From the NCBI GenBank assembly GCA_034435635.1, contig DAOTWY010000003.1, positions 1-25,859 of the forward strand: 25,859 nt of DNA, read 5' to 3'. This DNA comes from DAOTWY01 sp003696565 (GTDB lineage: Bacteria; Chloroflexota; Anaerolineae; Aggregatilineales; Phototrophicaceae). The notes beneath the pieces were generated by a model, which was given only the letters and a program-made list of their open reading frames with translations, searched no databases and was not told where the DNA came from. The position numbers and the translations under genes were made by a program. Below are positions 14,180-23,767 of this stretch, one piece after another; the first letter of the stretch is position 1; each line of letters starts with the position of its first letter.

Positions 14180-15403
14180 TTAGCCTTCTAGTAGTAGTTT
14201 TTCGGGGTCTTCAATGAGGTCTTTCACCCGTACCAAGAACTGTACTGCTTCTCGTCCATCTACAATACGATGATCATAAGTCAATGCAACATACATCATT
14301 GGGCGAATGACGATTTCACCATTAATGACTACAGGACGTTCTTTAATGCCATGTAGTCCCAAAATACCAACCTGAGGTGGGTTTAAAATCGGTGTACTTA
14401 ACAATGAGCCATAAACCCCGCCATTGGTGATGGTAAATGTGCCACCAATTAGAGATTCAATCGCTAGTGTGCCTTCTTGACTCTGTTTGGCGAATTCACG
14501 AATTTGTTTTTCAATTTCACCAAATGATAGTCGGTCAGCATCACGTAATACAGGTACAACTAATCCTTCTTCTGCGCCAATCGCGATTCCAATGTCGTAA
14601 TAACGCTTTAGGACAATTTCACGATCTTGAATCTCTGCGTTGAGATATGGAAATGCCTTTAAAGCACCAATTGTTGCTTTGACGAAGAACGAGCTTAAAC
14701 CGAGACTGACACCAAATTTTTCTTTGAAAGTTTCTTTGTGCCGCTGGCGAAATTCCATCACAGCGTGCATATCAATCTCGTTGAAAGTTGTTAGCATGGC
14801 AGCTGTACTTTGTGCCTCAATTAATCGCTTGGCGATTGTTTGGCGGCGACGCGACATACGGATACGTTCTTCTTTGCGACTATCATCGGTTTGCAGCAAA
14901 AATTCAGGCGGTTCAGCTTGTTTGGCTGATTGTTGTGTGGCGACATTGGTTTGGGGGGCTTTTTGCTGATTGATAAATTGCTCAACATCCGCTTTTTTGA
15001 CTTTGCCACCATCTCCTGCGCGGACTTGTGATAAATCGACTTGATGTTGTGCTGCAATACGTTGGGCAACAGGTGTGGCTTTATGGCTACTTTCTACTGG
15101 CTCAGGGGCTGGTGTTGATGTAACAGATTGTTCTGTGCTTGGTTTATCTTGTGTTGCAGGCGCACCACTTGCGTCAATGACACCTAATACATCCCCAGCA
15201 CCAACATCAGTCCCTTCTTCTGCAACAATACTTGTGAGAACACCCGATACCTCGGCTGTGACCTCTAACGAAACTTTATCTGTTTCTAAAATAACAACAA
15301 TTTCACCAGCTTCAACTGGATCACCGACTTTCTTCAACCAATCAGAAACGGTTGCTTCTACAACTGACTCGCTTAATGCGGGTACAACGATGTTAACAGA
15401 CAT
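14180..15403 (-). CDS. sucB: Dihydrolipoyllysine-residue succinyltransferase, E2 of 2-oxoglutarate dehydrogenase
   Basis: This 407-residue E2 transfers the succinyl group from lipoate to CoA in the citric acid cycle complex. The lipoyl domain (1-77) carries K43 in ETDKVSLEV. A Pro/Ala/Ser/Thr-rich linker (about 80-105) leads to the peripheral subunit-binding domain (about 110-147, TPVAQRIAAQHQVDLSQV). A second linker leads to the catalytic domain (about 175-405), with H378 and D382 in YDHRIVDGREA. The N-terminal VVPALSESVVEATVSDWLK is typical of SucB rather than pyruvate E2. The AGGAG ribosome binding site overlaps the sucA stop codon (TAGGAG), so translation is coupled. A branched-chain E2 is unlikely because sucA lies immediately upstream. 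Confidence 0.96.
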   Translation of the reverse strand: MSVNIVVPALSESVVEATVSDWLKKVGDPVEAGEIVVILETDKVSLEVTAEVSGVLTSIVAEEGTDVGAGDVLGVIDASGAPATQDKPSTEQSVTSTPAPEPVESSHKATPVAQRIAAQHQVDLSQVRAGDGGKVKKADVEQFINQQKAPQTNVATQQSAKQAEPPEFLLQTDDSRKEERIRMSRRRQTIAKRLIEAQSTAAMLTTFNEIDMHAVMEFRQRHKETFKEKFGVSLGLSSFFVKATIGALKAFPYLNAEIQDREIVLKRYYDIGIAIGAEEGLVVPVLRDADRLSFGEIEKQIREFAKQSQEGTLAIESLIGGTFTITNGGVYGSLLSTPILNPPQVGILGLHGIKERPVVINGEIVIRPMMYVALTYDHRIVDGREAVQFLVRVKDLIEDPEKLLLEG

Positions 15404-15411
15404 CTTCGCTC

Positions 15412-18210
15412 CTATTTAAACTTCCAGGTAAAGGCATATTCAGTAATCATGGATTGGTTCACTTCATGGGCAGTACGTGAACCTTCTGCCGGGCTAGAAC
15501 TGCGCCGCCGTCCAACATAATTAACGGGAATATCCATGCCAACCATTTTCTTGATACGGTATCCCATAAATTCCCATGCTCCCATATTCTTGGGTTCTTC
15601 TTGTGCCCAAACAATTTGCTCAACTTTCGGGTAACGCTGAATAACTGCTGCCAGTTCCTCAGCTGGGAATGGGTACAATTGTTCGACCCGTGCGATAGCT
15701 ACCTGTGGATGTGTGTCTCGGTACTGACTGTTGATTAAATCAAAATAGAATTTACCGCTACACAAAACCAACCGAGTGATTTCTTGTGGATCAACTGCTA
15801 TATCATCGATGACCGGTTGCCACTTGCCTTCAGTTAAGTCTTTTAAAGACGAAGCCACTTGTGGATTACGCAATAGGCTTTTGGGTGACATCACAACAAG
15901 AGGAAGCGGGTCAGTTTCTAACAATAATGCTTGTCGCCGTAGCAAATGAAAATATTGTGCCGCTGATGTGCAGTTAGCGATTCGCATATTGGTTTTGGCG
16001 GCTAATTGCAAAAATCGTTCTGGGCGCGCACTAGAATGATCGGGTCCAGCACCTTCATGCCCATGTGGCAACAGCATGACGAGAGAAGGGGTTTGTCCCC
16101 ATTTTTCTCGTGCAGAAACGACAAATTCATCGATGATATTTTGTGCCCCATTGGCAAAATCACCGTATTGTGCTTCCCATAACACTAGTCGATGTGACTC
16201 TTGTACGTTGTAACCAAACTCAAACCCTAGTACAGCTTGTTCAGAAAGCGGGCTATTGTGAATTTCAAAAGCCGCGGTTGCTTGTTCTAACTGTTGCAGA
16301 GGAACTAGTTTTTTACCTGTTTCTTTGTCATGTAAAACAGCATGACGATGACTAAATGTCCCACGTTCACTATCTTGACCTGTTAGGCGGATAGCGATAC
16401 CGTTCGCTAGAATCGTGGCAAATGCTAGCTCTTCTGCTGTTGCCCAGTCAATTTTATTTTCTTCGTTGGTTAGTGCGTCACGTCGGGCACGGATTGTATT
16501 TTCTAGCCGTTTGGAATAAAACGCAAACCCTTCCAGTGTTTTGGCGAGTCCTTCGTTGATCTCACGCAATTGATCTTCTGGAACAGCTGTTACAATACGA
16601 CGTGCTGCACCCGGTGGGGGAGGTGTGGGCGCAGGGTCTTGGAATGCCTTCATCTCTACCGTGTTGTTGGCTGCTTGGTCAACAGCGTCACTGGCTTCTT
16701 GTAAGCGTTTATTGTGCTTATCTAGTAACTCTTGTGGTGTTGATTCGGTAATTCGCTGCTGAGAGAGCAATTTTTCTGCCCAGAGTTGTCGTACAGTTGG
16801 GTGTTTACGTACCACATTATACATCATGGGCTGTGTGAAGCCAGGTTCATCTAATTCGTTGTGTCCATAGCGACGATAACCAATCAGATCAATCAGGATG
16901 TCTTTTTCAAATCGCTTTTGATACGCAAATGCCAGACGTGCAACTTCAATACAAGCAGCGGGATCATCCGCGTTTACATGGATAATTGGTACTTTAAAAC
17001 CTTTTGCCAAATCGCTTGCATAAAGCGTACTGCGTCCATCTTGGGGGAGGGTGGTAAATCCAATTTGATTATTGGCAATAATGTGAATCGTGCCGCCTGT
17101 CCAATACCCTGGTAGACGAGAGAGGTTAAATGTCTCGGCTACAATCCCTTGCCCTGGGAATGACGCATCGCCATGAATGAGAATTTGCATCGTCAGGCGG
17201 GGATCAAATTTTGCCTCACCACGATGATCTACCCGTGTCCCTGCTGCACGCGCCATGCCTACTGCAACCGGATTAATTGCTTCTAGGTGACTGGGATTAG
17301 GTGGCATAGTAATGGTGAGTTCTGAGCCGTAATCGGCACCAACTTGCCGCCGCACCCCTTTATGATACTTGACATCGCCTGTTGTCCAGCCAATTGCATC
17401 TTGAAGTTCCTGGAGTTTAAGTGGGTCTTTGAAATCTGCCAGGATTTGCTCATAGGGTTTGTGCATAACATGGGCTAGGATGTTTAACCGCCCGCGGTGC
17501 GCCATGGCGATTGCAATGGTTTGAGTACCTGTTTGGGCAGAATTGCGGATAACTTCATCCACAATTGGCACCATCATATCCAACCCTTCGATTGAAAATC
17601 GATATTTAGTTGGAAAACTACGCTGAAGAAAATGCTCAAACGCTTCTACTTGCGTTAGCCGATCTAATAGGGCAACATCATCGTCGCTTTCTGGGTTAAA
17701 GGCGTAACGGCGTGACTCGATTGCTTCACGTAGCCAGTTACGTTCTTCTGGGATGCGGATATGATCGTTATCAAAACCGATTGTGGAAGCATAAATCTGT
17801 TTTAGCTTCTCTGTTGCTTCCCAAGCGTTGGCTGATTGTTCTGCAACTGGTCCACCGACCAAACTAGCCGGTATCTGACGCAAATCTGCCTCAGTTAACC
17901 CATGAAACGCCATATCAAGCTCAGGATCACCTGGTGGTGTGCCGCCTAATGGGTCAAGCTGTGCGGCAAGGTGCCCGTATTGGCGGATGGCGAACGCATA
18001 ATTAATGGTTGCCAATGCCTTTTGCATTTGAGCCGTATCTTGTTGTTTTGTTACTGCTGTGCCGTTACCACCCCGATTCAACAGTGGTTCCCAATTCATA
18101 AAAAATTGGCGTGTTTGCGGGTCTACTGAATCAGGTGACTCTAAAAACCGATCATAAAGCTCTAGTATGTACGCAAGATTTGATCCGTGAAAAGTGGGGT
18201 ATGAAGCCAT
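15412..18210 (-). CDS. sucA: 2-oxoglutarate dehydrogenase E1 component (thiamine diphosphate-dependent)
   Basis: The 932-residue enzyme decarboxylates 2-oxoglutarate and passes the succinyl group to E2 lipoate. The N-terminus carries the E2/E3-docking peptide type (SNLAYILELYDRFLESPDSV). The core contains AMAHRGRLNILAHVMHKPYE (about residue 240) and the thiamine diphosphate motif from GDASFPGQGIVAETFNLS through IIANNQIGFTT (about 350-395). The Asp/Glu-rich RRYGHNELDEPGFTQP region is near 450, and the C-terminal transketolase-like part includes LLPHGHEGAGPDHSSARPERFLQ in segments. Its length matches the stand-alone SucA family; no E2 domain is fused, unlike mycobacterial KGD. The gene is first in the sucAB operon, and the dihydrolipoyl dehydrogenase (E3) must be encoded elsewhere. 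No obvious key residue is missing. Confidence 0.97.
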   Translation of the reverse strand: MASYPTFHGSNLAYILELYDRFLESPDSVDPQTRQFFMNWEPLLNRGGNGTAVTKQQDTAQMQKALATINYAFAIRQYGHLAAQLDPLGGTPPGDPELDMAFHGLTEADLRQIPASLVGGPVAEQSANAWEATEKLKQIYASTIGFDNDHIRIPEERNWLREAIESRRYAFNPESDDDVALLDRLTQVEAFEHFLQRSFPTKYRFSIEGLDMMVPIVDEVIRNSAQTGTQTIAIAMAHRGRLNILAHVMHKPYEQILADFKDPLKLQELQDAIGWTTGDVKYHKGVRRQVGADYGSELTITMPPNPSHLEAINPVAVGMARAAGTRVDHRGEAKFDPRLTMQILIHGDASFPGQGIVAETFNLSRLPGYWTGGTIHIIANNQIGFTTLPQDGRSTLYASDLAKGFKVPIIHVNADDPAACIEVARLAFAYQKRFEKDILIDLIGYRRYGHNELDEPGFTQPMMYNVVRKHPTVRQLWAEKLLSQQRITESTPQELLDKHNKRLQEASDAVDQAANNTVEMKAFQDPAPTPPPPGAARRIVTAVPEDQLREINEGLAKTLEGFAFYSKRLENTIRARRDALTNEENKIDWATAEELAFATILANGIAIRLTGQDSERGTFSHRHAVLHDKETGKKLVPLQQLEQATAAFEIHNSPLSEQAVLGFEFGYNVQESHRLVLWEAQYGDFANGAQNIIDEFVVSAREKWGQTPSLVMLLPHGHEGAGPDHSSARPERFLQLAAKTNMRIANCTSAAQYFHLLRRQALLLETDPLPLVVMSPKSLLRNPQVASSLKDLTEGKWQPVIDDIAVDPQEITRLVLCSGKFYFDLINSQYRDTHPQVAIARVEQLYPFPAEELAAVIQRYPKVEQIVWAQEEPKNMGAWEFMGYRIKKMVGMDIPVNYVGRRRSSSPAEGSRTAHEVNQSMITEYAFTWKFK

Positions 18211-18236
18211 ATTTCTTCACTCATGTTTACGTTTAG

Positions 18237-18265
18237 TTTATACCTATATTGTTCTATAAAACGAA
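18237..18265 (-). promoter_or_regulatory. Candidate promoter of sucAB
   Basis: On the minus strand TTCGTT (18265-18260), a 17-base spacer and TATAAA (18242-18237) lie about 27 bases before the sucA ATG. The -10 is a 5/6 match and the -35 is weak. The rest of the 230-base divergent gap to the pullulanase start (18266-18430) holds no gene or clear dyad that I can see. Confidence 0.4.
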
Positions 18266-18440
18266 CTTGATGTCGAGATGAGTAAAGATGAGACGTTGAT
18301 TAGTTGATCTTCTGTAACGTTTCAGGGCAATCTGCACAAAAAGATGGACATCCTCTTCTGGCTTACATAACATCAAATATATCAATGAGGCGATCTCTCA
18401 TGTGTATGTGTGCTTTTATCATTTTGCCCAAAGGAGGCTC

Positions 18441-21400
18441 ATGTTGTCTCAAATAAAATTTTTTGTTAGGTGTGGCTTGGTGCTGTTTTTTTTGTTTGGG
18501 TTTTCGTTTGTTCATGCACAAACAGATGACCAACCACAAAGTGTGACTATCGCCGGGACGATCCAAAGCGTGCTAGGGTGTCCTGGGGATTGGCAACCGG
18601 AGTGTGAAAATACATCATTAACCTACGATGAAATTAGCGGGTTATGGCGGGGACAGTTTGAACTGCCTGCAGGCGATTATGAGTATAAAGTCGCTATCAA
18701 TGGTAGTTGGTCAGAAAATTATGGCGGGCGTGCTGATCCAGATGGTCCAAACGTTCGTTTAAGTTTATCAGAAGATCAATCTGTACAATTTATCTATGAC
18801 CATCAAACACATTGGGTAGCAGATAGCGTTAATTCGATAATCGCCAATGTTCCAGGTAGTTTTCAAAGTGAATTGGGTTGCCCTGCTTCAATGGGGGCAG
18901 GGGGAGATTGGGCACCGGCTTGTTTGATCACTTGGTTACAAGACCCAGATGGAGATGGTATTTATATTTATGTAGCGGAAGGACTTCCTGTTGGGGATTA
19001 TGAAGCAAAAGTTGCTCTAAACGAAAGCTGGGATGTTAACTATGGTGCGGATGGTGCCCGTGATGGGGCGAACATTCCCTTTAGTGTCACACAAGAGGGA
19101 GCACCTGTTGCTTTCTTGTTTAACACGGCTGATAACATCTTAACCATCAATACAGATGGGTCTACTGACACACAGGGGCTAACAGCCGGTGGTAGTGGTG
19201 AAACAGTTGTTCAGGCACGCCCGCGCCCACTTGCTGTTGACCAACCAGATAAGGTTGTCATCCCTGGAACAATTCAGAGTGTGCTTGGGTGTGAGGGTGA
19301 TTGGATGCCTGATTGTGATATCACTGCCTTAACATATATCCCTGAAGAGGATATTTGGCGTGGTAGCTTTGATTTGCCGGCTGGTGATTATGAATATAAA
19401 GTTGCTATCAATGGTAGTTGGTCAGAAAATTACGGCGGTGCAGCAGATGCTAACGGTCCTAATGTGACCTTATCCCTCTCTAAAGATACAACTGTTCACT
19501 TTTACTATGACCATTTCACCCATTGGGTAGCGGATAGTGTTAATGATGCAATTATTGTCGCTCCGGGAAGTTTCCAAAATGAGCTAGGTTGCCCTACCTC
19601 AATGGGAGCAGATGGTGATTGGGCACCGATGTGTTTGCGTTCTTGGATGCAAGACCCCGATGGTGATGGTATTTATGTATTCAGCACCACATCTATCCCT
19701 GCTGGTGATTACGAAGTGAAAGTCGCCTTGTATGAAAGCTGGGATGTTAATTATGGAGATGGCGGTACACCAAGCGGTGCTAATATTCCCTTTAGCGTGC
19801 CTGAGGACGATATACAAGTGACATTTGCATTTAATACTTCGGATAATAAGTTATCTATTGGAATAGGTGAACCAGCTGTGGTTGGACGTGTGGTACGAGT
19901 AAACTTAGCACAGGCTCAGGCTTATTGGGTGACGGCAGATACAATCGCCTGGGATATTGATGATGCCGCAGAATATCGTTTGTATTACTCACCAGATGCT
20001 ACGCTTGCTGTTGAAGGGGCTGAGATTGTTGGTGGGGAATATATTCGGTTAGCGGCTGAAGGATTGGGGTTATCTGATGATGTATTAGCAAAGTTTCCGC
20101 ATTTGGCAGGGCTAGCGGCATTACATATTGAGTCAGAGGCTGAATTGGCATTAGTGCCGCAGATTTTGCGCGGTCAGTTTGCCGTGGCTGCCTTTGATGA
20201 AGATGGTATGTTAATTGGAGGAACATCACTACAAATCCCCGGTGTCTTGGATCACCTGTACACTTACGATGGTGATTTAGGTGTGACTTGGGATGATGAG
20301 GGGATACCAACAATCCGCGTTTGGGCACCAACGGCGCAGAATGTCCGCTTCTATCTCTATGCTGATTCGGATGAAAATACACAGCCCACTATCTTGGAGA
20401 TGACACGTGATGATGCAACAGGTGTTTGGAGTATCACAGGCGAGCCGGATTGGATATACCAATATTATCTATATGAAGTAACCGTCTATGCGCCATCTGT
20501 TGGGCGTGTTGTACAAAACTTAGTGACAGACCCGTATTCGTTCAGCTTGTCTATGAATAGCACTCGTACTCAAATTGTTGATCTAAACGATCCTGCACTG
20601 ATGCCTGAGGGGTGGTTGGAAAACACTAAACCACTGCTGAATGCACCGGAAGATATTGTGGTGTACGAGTTGCATATCCGTGATTTTAGCATGAGTGACC
20701 CCAATGTGCCGGCTGAATTGAAAGGGACATTTGCGGCATTTACTATCCCGGACTCGTTCGGTATGCAACATCTCAATGCCTTAGCACAGGCTGGTTTAAC
20801 GCATATTCATCTATTGCCATCGTTTGATATTGCGACAATCAACGAAAATCCTGATGAACGAGTGGAACCAGATTTTGATCTTTTAGCAAGCTTTCCGCCA
20901 GATTCAGACCAACAAACAGAGCTGATTAACCCCATCCGAGACCAAGATGGTTTTAATTGGGGGTATGATCCGCTGCATTATACCGTGCCGGAAGGTAGTT
21001 ATTCTACTAATCCAGACGGGGCGCAGCGTGTGATTGAATTCCGTCAGATGGTTATGGCATTGAACCAAGCGGGTTTGCGTGTGGTGATGGATGTTGTTTA
21101 TAACCATACTAACGCATCTGGGCAAAATGATCGTTCGGTTTTGGATCGCATTGTTCCTGGGTATTATCATCGCTTAAATGCGAATGGTACAGTAGAAACC
21201 AGCACCTGCTGTCAAAATACCGCAACAGAACATAATATGATGCGGAAGTTGATGATTGATTCCATTGTGACCTGGGCAACAGCTTATCAAGTCGATGGTT
21301 TCCGCTTCGATTTGATGGGACATCATATGCTAGATGATATGCTAGCTGTGCGTGAAGCATTAGATGCCCTTACTCTAGAAACAAACGGGGTAGATGGCGA

Positions 21401-22523
21401 ATCGATTTATGTTTATGGTGAGGGATGGAATTTTGGTGAGGTAGCGAATAATGCACGCGGTGTAAATGCAACTCAACTCAACGTTGCTGGTACAGGGATT
21501 GGGTCATTTAATGACCGTCTGCGTGATGCCGCGCGTGGTGGTACACCGTTTGAAGGGCAACAACATCAAGGGTTTATCAATGGGCTTTACACCAATCCTA
21601 ATGGGGTGACACCAGGAGATGAAAATGAACAGCTAACACGGCTATTGCGATTCAGCGATTGGGTACGGATTGGCTTGGCAGGTAATTTAGCCAACTATAC
21701 TTTTGTAAATGCAGATGGTGAAGTTGTTAGTGGTGCAGAGGTTGATTATAACGGTAGCCCCGCTGGTTATACCCTAGACCCACAAGAAAATATCATCTAT
21801 GTCGCTGCACATGACAATGAAACACTTTGGGATGCCATTCAATATAAGGCTCCAGAGAGTGCTGATATTGAAACTCGTGTACGCATGAATAACCTTGGGC
21901 TAAGCATCGTCGGTTTTAGCCAAGGTGTGCCTTTTTTCCATGCCGGTGATGATATGCTGCGCTCTAAATCGTTGGATCGTGATAGTTATAACTCTAGTGA
22001 CTGGTTTAATCGCTTAGACTTTACCTATCAGACAAATAACTGGGGCGTTGGGTTGCCGCCGAGCAGTCGTGAAAATTGGGATATCATTCAACCACTTTTG
22101 GCAAATCCAGATTTACAGGTAACTTCTGAGAATATTCTGGATTCTGTGATGCATATGCGGGAAGTGCTACAAATTCGTCGCAGTTCACCCTTATTCCGCT
22201 TACAAACCGAGGCAGATGTGCTTGACCGTCTGAATTTCTATAATACTGGTGCAGATCAAATCCCTGGGCTGATTGTGATGGGTTTGTCCGATCAGGTTGA
22301 TGGCTTGCCGCAAATAGACCCCAACTATCAAATGATTGTCGTGGTCTTCAATGCACGCAATGAGGCGGTTGAATTCCAACATGATGCCCTAATGAATATG
22401 TCGTTTGAGCTACATCCAGTACAAACAACTTCTAATGATCCGATTGTACAAACAGCGACATACGAAAACGGGGTGTTTAACGTCCCAGCGTATACAACAG
22501 CTGTGTTTGTTGTGCCTCGTTAA
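18441..22523 (+). CDS. Secreted type I pullulanase (GH13) with four N-terminal X25 domains
   Basis: The 1360-residue exported enzyme cleaves alpha-1,6 branches of pullulan, starch or glycogen. Numbered from the ATG at 18441: signal peptide about 1-27 (cleavage after VHA), two X25 pairs (34-236 and 271-473), a pullulanase N2-like region (about 480-600), a CBM48-like domain (about 605-710, TIRVWAPTAQNVRFYLY), then the GH13 barrel. Barrel landmarks are FNWGYDP (838-844, the pullulanase hallmark), region I VVMDVVYNH (881-889), nucleophile D957 (GFRFD), acid/base E994 (YGEGW) and the transition-state pair H1124-D1125 (AAHDNE). A beta-rich C-terminal domain closes the chain. AAGGAGG sits three bases before this ATG. 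An upstream GTG reading from 18402 lacks a ribosome binding site. A TTG at 18444 is a minor alternative. A strong terminator follows. Confidence 0.94.
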   Translation: MLSQIKFFVRCGLVLFFLFGFSFVHAQTDDQPQSVTIAGTIQSVLGCPGDWQPECENTSLTYDEISGLWRGQFELPAGDYEYKVAINGSWSENYGGRADPDGPNVRLSLSEDQSVQFIYDHQTHWVADSVNSIIANVPGSFQSELGCPASMGAGGDWAPACLITWLQDPDGDGIYIYVAEGLPVGDYEAKVALNESWDVNYGADGARDGANIPFSVTQEGAPVAFLFNTADNILTINTDGSTDTQGLTAGGSGETVVQARPRPLAVDQPDKVVIPGTIQSVLGCEGDWMPDCDITALTYIPEEDIWRGSFDLPAGDYEYKVAINGSWSENYGGAADANGPNVTLSLSKDTTVHFYYDHFTHWVADSVNDAIIVAPGSFQNELGCPTSMGADGDWAPMCLRSWMQDPDGDGIYVFSTTSIPAGDYEVKVALYESWDVNYGDGGTPSGANIPFSVPEDDIQVTFAFNTSDNKLSIGIGEPAVVGRVVRVNLAQAQAYWVTADTIAWDIDDAAEYRLYYSPDATLAVEGAEIVGGEYIRLAAEGLGLSDDVLAKFPHLAGLAALHIESEAELALVPQILRGQFAVAAFDEDGMLIGGTSLQIPGVLDHLYTYDGDLGVTWDDEGIPTIRVWAPTAQNVRFYLYADSDENTQPTILEMTRDDATGVWSITGEPDWIYQYYLYEVTVYAPSVGRVVQNLVTDPYSFSLSMNSTRTQIVDLNDPALMPEGWLENTKPLLNAPEDIVVYELHIRDFSMSDPNVPAELKGTFAAFTIPDSFGMQHLNALAQAGLTHIHLLPSFDIATINENPDERVEPDFDLLASFPPDSDQQTELINPIRDQDGFNWGYDPLHYTVPEGSYSTNPDGAQRVIEFRQMVMALNQAGLRVVMDVVYNHTNASGQNDRSVLDRIVPGYYHRLNANGTVETSTCCQNTATEHNMMRKLMIDSIVTWATAYQVDGFRFDLMGHHMLDDMLAVREALDALTLETNGVDGESIYVYGEGWNFGEVANNARGVNATQLNVAGTGIGSFNDRLRDAARGGTPFEGQQHQGFINGLYTNPNGVTPGDENEQLTRLLRFSDWVRIGLAGNLANYTFVNADGEVVSGAEVDYNGSPAGYTLDPQENIIYVAAHDNETLWDAIQYKAPESADIETRVRMNNLGLSIVGFSQGVPFFHAGDDMLRSKSLDRDSYNSSDWFNRLDFTYQTNNWGVGLPPSSRENWDIIQPLLANPDLQVTSENILDSVMHMREVLQIRRSSPLFRLQTEADVLDRLNFYNTGADQIPGLIVMGLSDQVDGLPQIDPNYQMIVVVFNARNEAVEFQHDALMNMSFELHPVQTTSNDPIVQTATYENGVFNVPAYTTAVFVVPR
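18540..19148 (+). repeat. First copy of the duplicated X25 domain pair (A1-B1)
   Basis: Two related domains, A (GTIQSVLGC...GDW...C) and B (GSFQSELGC...GDWAPAC), each carry a matching pair of cysteines and the motif GDYE-K-VA. This block repeats in register 711 bases downstream. Confidence 0.85.
19251..19859 (+). repeat. Second copy of the duplicated X25 domain pair (A2-B2)
   Basis: It is colinear with the first copy at a constant offset of 237 codons, apparently without insertion or deletion. Segments such as YEYKVAINGSWSENYGG are identical in A1 and A2, and DNA is nearly identical there too. A1 resembles A2 more than it resembles B1, so an A-B pair was duplicated as a unit. Confidence 0.85.
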
Positions 22524-22550
22524 GACCTGTTATATCCATCTAAACGTAAT

Positions 22551-22593
22551 GAGGGGATGCCAAAGCTCGAACGGTGTCCCCTCTTTAATTTTC
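22551..22593 (+). terminator. Strong rho-independent terminator after the pullulanase gene
   Basis: GAGGGGATGCC (22551-22561) pairs with GGTGTCCCCTC (22573-22583) to give an 11-bp stem with two G-T wobbles and an 11-base loop, followed directly by TTTAATTTTC. It separates the pullulanase transcript from the SGNH-MBOAT operon. Confidence 0.9.
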
Positions 22594-22624
22594 TTGTAGA
22601 ATAGGGCACGAAAGGATCAACGTT

Positions 22625-23767
22625 ATGCGGCGATTATGTTTTTTTCTATTTTTAATAATATTGGTTCAGCCCTCTCTGGCAGATAATAACTTAACTTTTG
22701 TTTCTACCTGGCAGCGTATTGGTTTATTTGAAGGTCCTGGGATAACCTACTGGCAAACTGGTTGGTTAAATGCCGGCGTAGAAGTTACTCTGTTAGAACG
22801 CAATGTGGCAGGTACATGGGTGCATGTCCAGCGAGTTGATACAAGCGGCGATATTTTGCTAGACGGTTGGGTGATGTCTGCTTTTTTCAACTTGCCAGAT
22901 GATTTTGATTTTGGTAGTTTACCCGTTTCATCCTTGCCGGATGCAGATATAGATAACGTGAATAGTCAATCTATGTCACAGTTATTTTCTGTACCAGTTA
23001 TTCCAGAAATTAGCCTGGCGATGCAAGAAGTCTATCAACGTGGGGTTGAGGCGGGAAACCATCCAAATGTTATTACCAAAGTTGGGGATAGCTTGATGCA
23101 GAATGACGAGTATCTGCAAGTGATGAGCCAGCCAAATTATGATTTGGGGGGGTATGTTTTTTTAACACAAACTGTTGAATTTTATCGTGAATCTGCGGGA
23201 CAACCTAGCGTAGCGGCGCGTTTAGGCTTGACGACCTATGTTGTGTTTGATCCAATGTGGGCAGACCCAGCACAATGTGAAGCCGGTGAATCTCCCTTAA
23301 ATTGTGAATATCGCTTAAAGCGTCCTAGTGTGGCGTTGATTATGTTTGGTGCTAATGATGTACAGCATATGACTGATGCCATTTTTGATGAACAAATGCG
23401 ATTGCTTGTAGAAGAAACACTGGCACAAAACATTATTCCGGTTTTATTTACCTTCAGCTATCATCCTGATAATGAATTTTGGTGGCAGGCAATTAATTTT
23501 AACTTGCGTCTTGTCCAAATTGCATCTGATTATGAAGTGCCACTAGTCAATTTATGGTCAGCTGCCCGTGCCTTACCAGAATTCGGGCTAGATGTTGATC
23601 GGATACATCTGAAAAATAGTGGCGTAGACTGGCTGGATTTTACCAACGGACGAGAAGCCCGTTATGGCGTGACGTTGCAAAATTTATTAACGATACGTGT
23701 GTTACATGAAATTCGACGGAGTATACCTCATGAGATTGACTCTCCTGATAATGCTACTGATTTTTAG
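22625..23767 (+). CDS. Secreted SGNH-hydrolase-like protein with N-terminal SH3-like domain
   Basis: The protein has 380 residues with a signal peptide (1 to about 19, cleavage near SLA-D). Residues about 25-90 look like a bacterial SH3 domain (WQRIGLFEGPGITYWQTGWL, then VTLLERN-GTWVHVQ and GWVMSAFF). The rest is an SGNH/GDSL-type domain: S156 in KVGDSL, N244 in FGANDV, and D325/H328 in DRIHL. The block II Gly is less certain. Such enzymes add or remove O-acyl groups on polysaccharides, or act as lipases. AAAGGA lies eight bases before the ATG. The next gene, a lipoprotein, starts inside its 3' end, and an MBOAT acyltransferase follows. This suggests a role in extracytoplasmic O-acylation or deacylation, with the SH3-like part perhaps binding cell wall or polymer. 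Confidence 0.8.
   Translation: MRRLCFFLFLIILVQPSLADNNLTFVSTWQRIGLFEGPGITYWQTGWLNAGVEVTLLERNVAGTWVHVQRVDTSGDILLDGWVMSAFFNLPDDFDFGSLPVSSLPDADIDNVNSQSMSQLFSVPVIPEISLAMQEVYQRGVEAGNHPNVITKVGDSLMQNDEYLQVMSQPNYDLGGYVFLTQTVEFYRESAGQPSVAARLGLTTYVVFDPMWADPAQCEAGESPLNCEYRLKRPSVALIMFGANDVQHMTDAIFDEQMRLLVEETLAQNIIPVLFTFSYHPDNEFWWQAINFNLRLVQIASDYEVPLVNLWSAARALPEFGLDVDRIHLKNSGVDWLDFTNGREARYGVTLQNLLTIRVLHEIRRSIPHEIDSPDNATDF

Noticed and set aside
19999..20382. Minus-strand frame of 127 codons inside the pullulanase gene
   Set aside because: It is His/Pro/Gln-rich with no recognisable fold, and the opposite strand encodes a well-supported enzyme.
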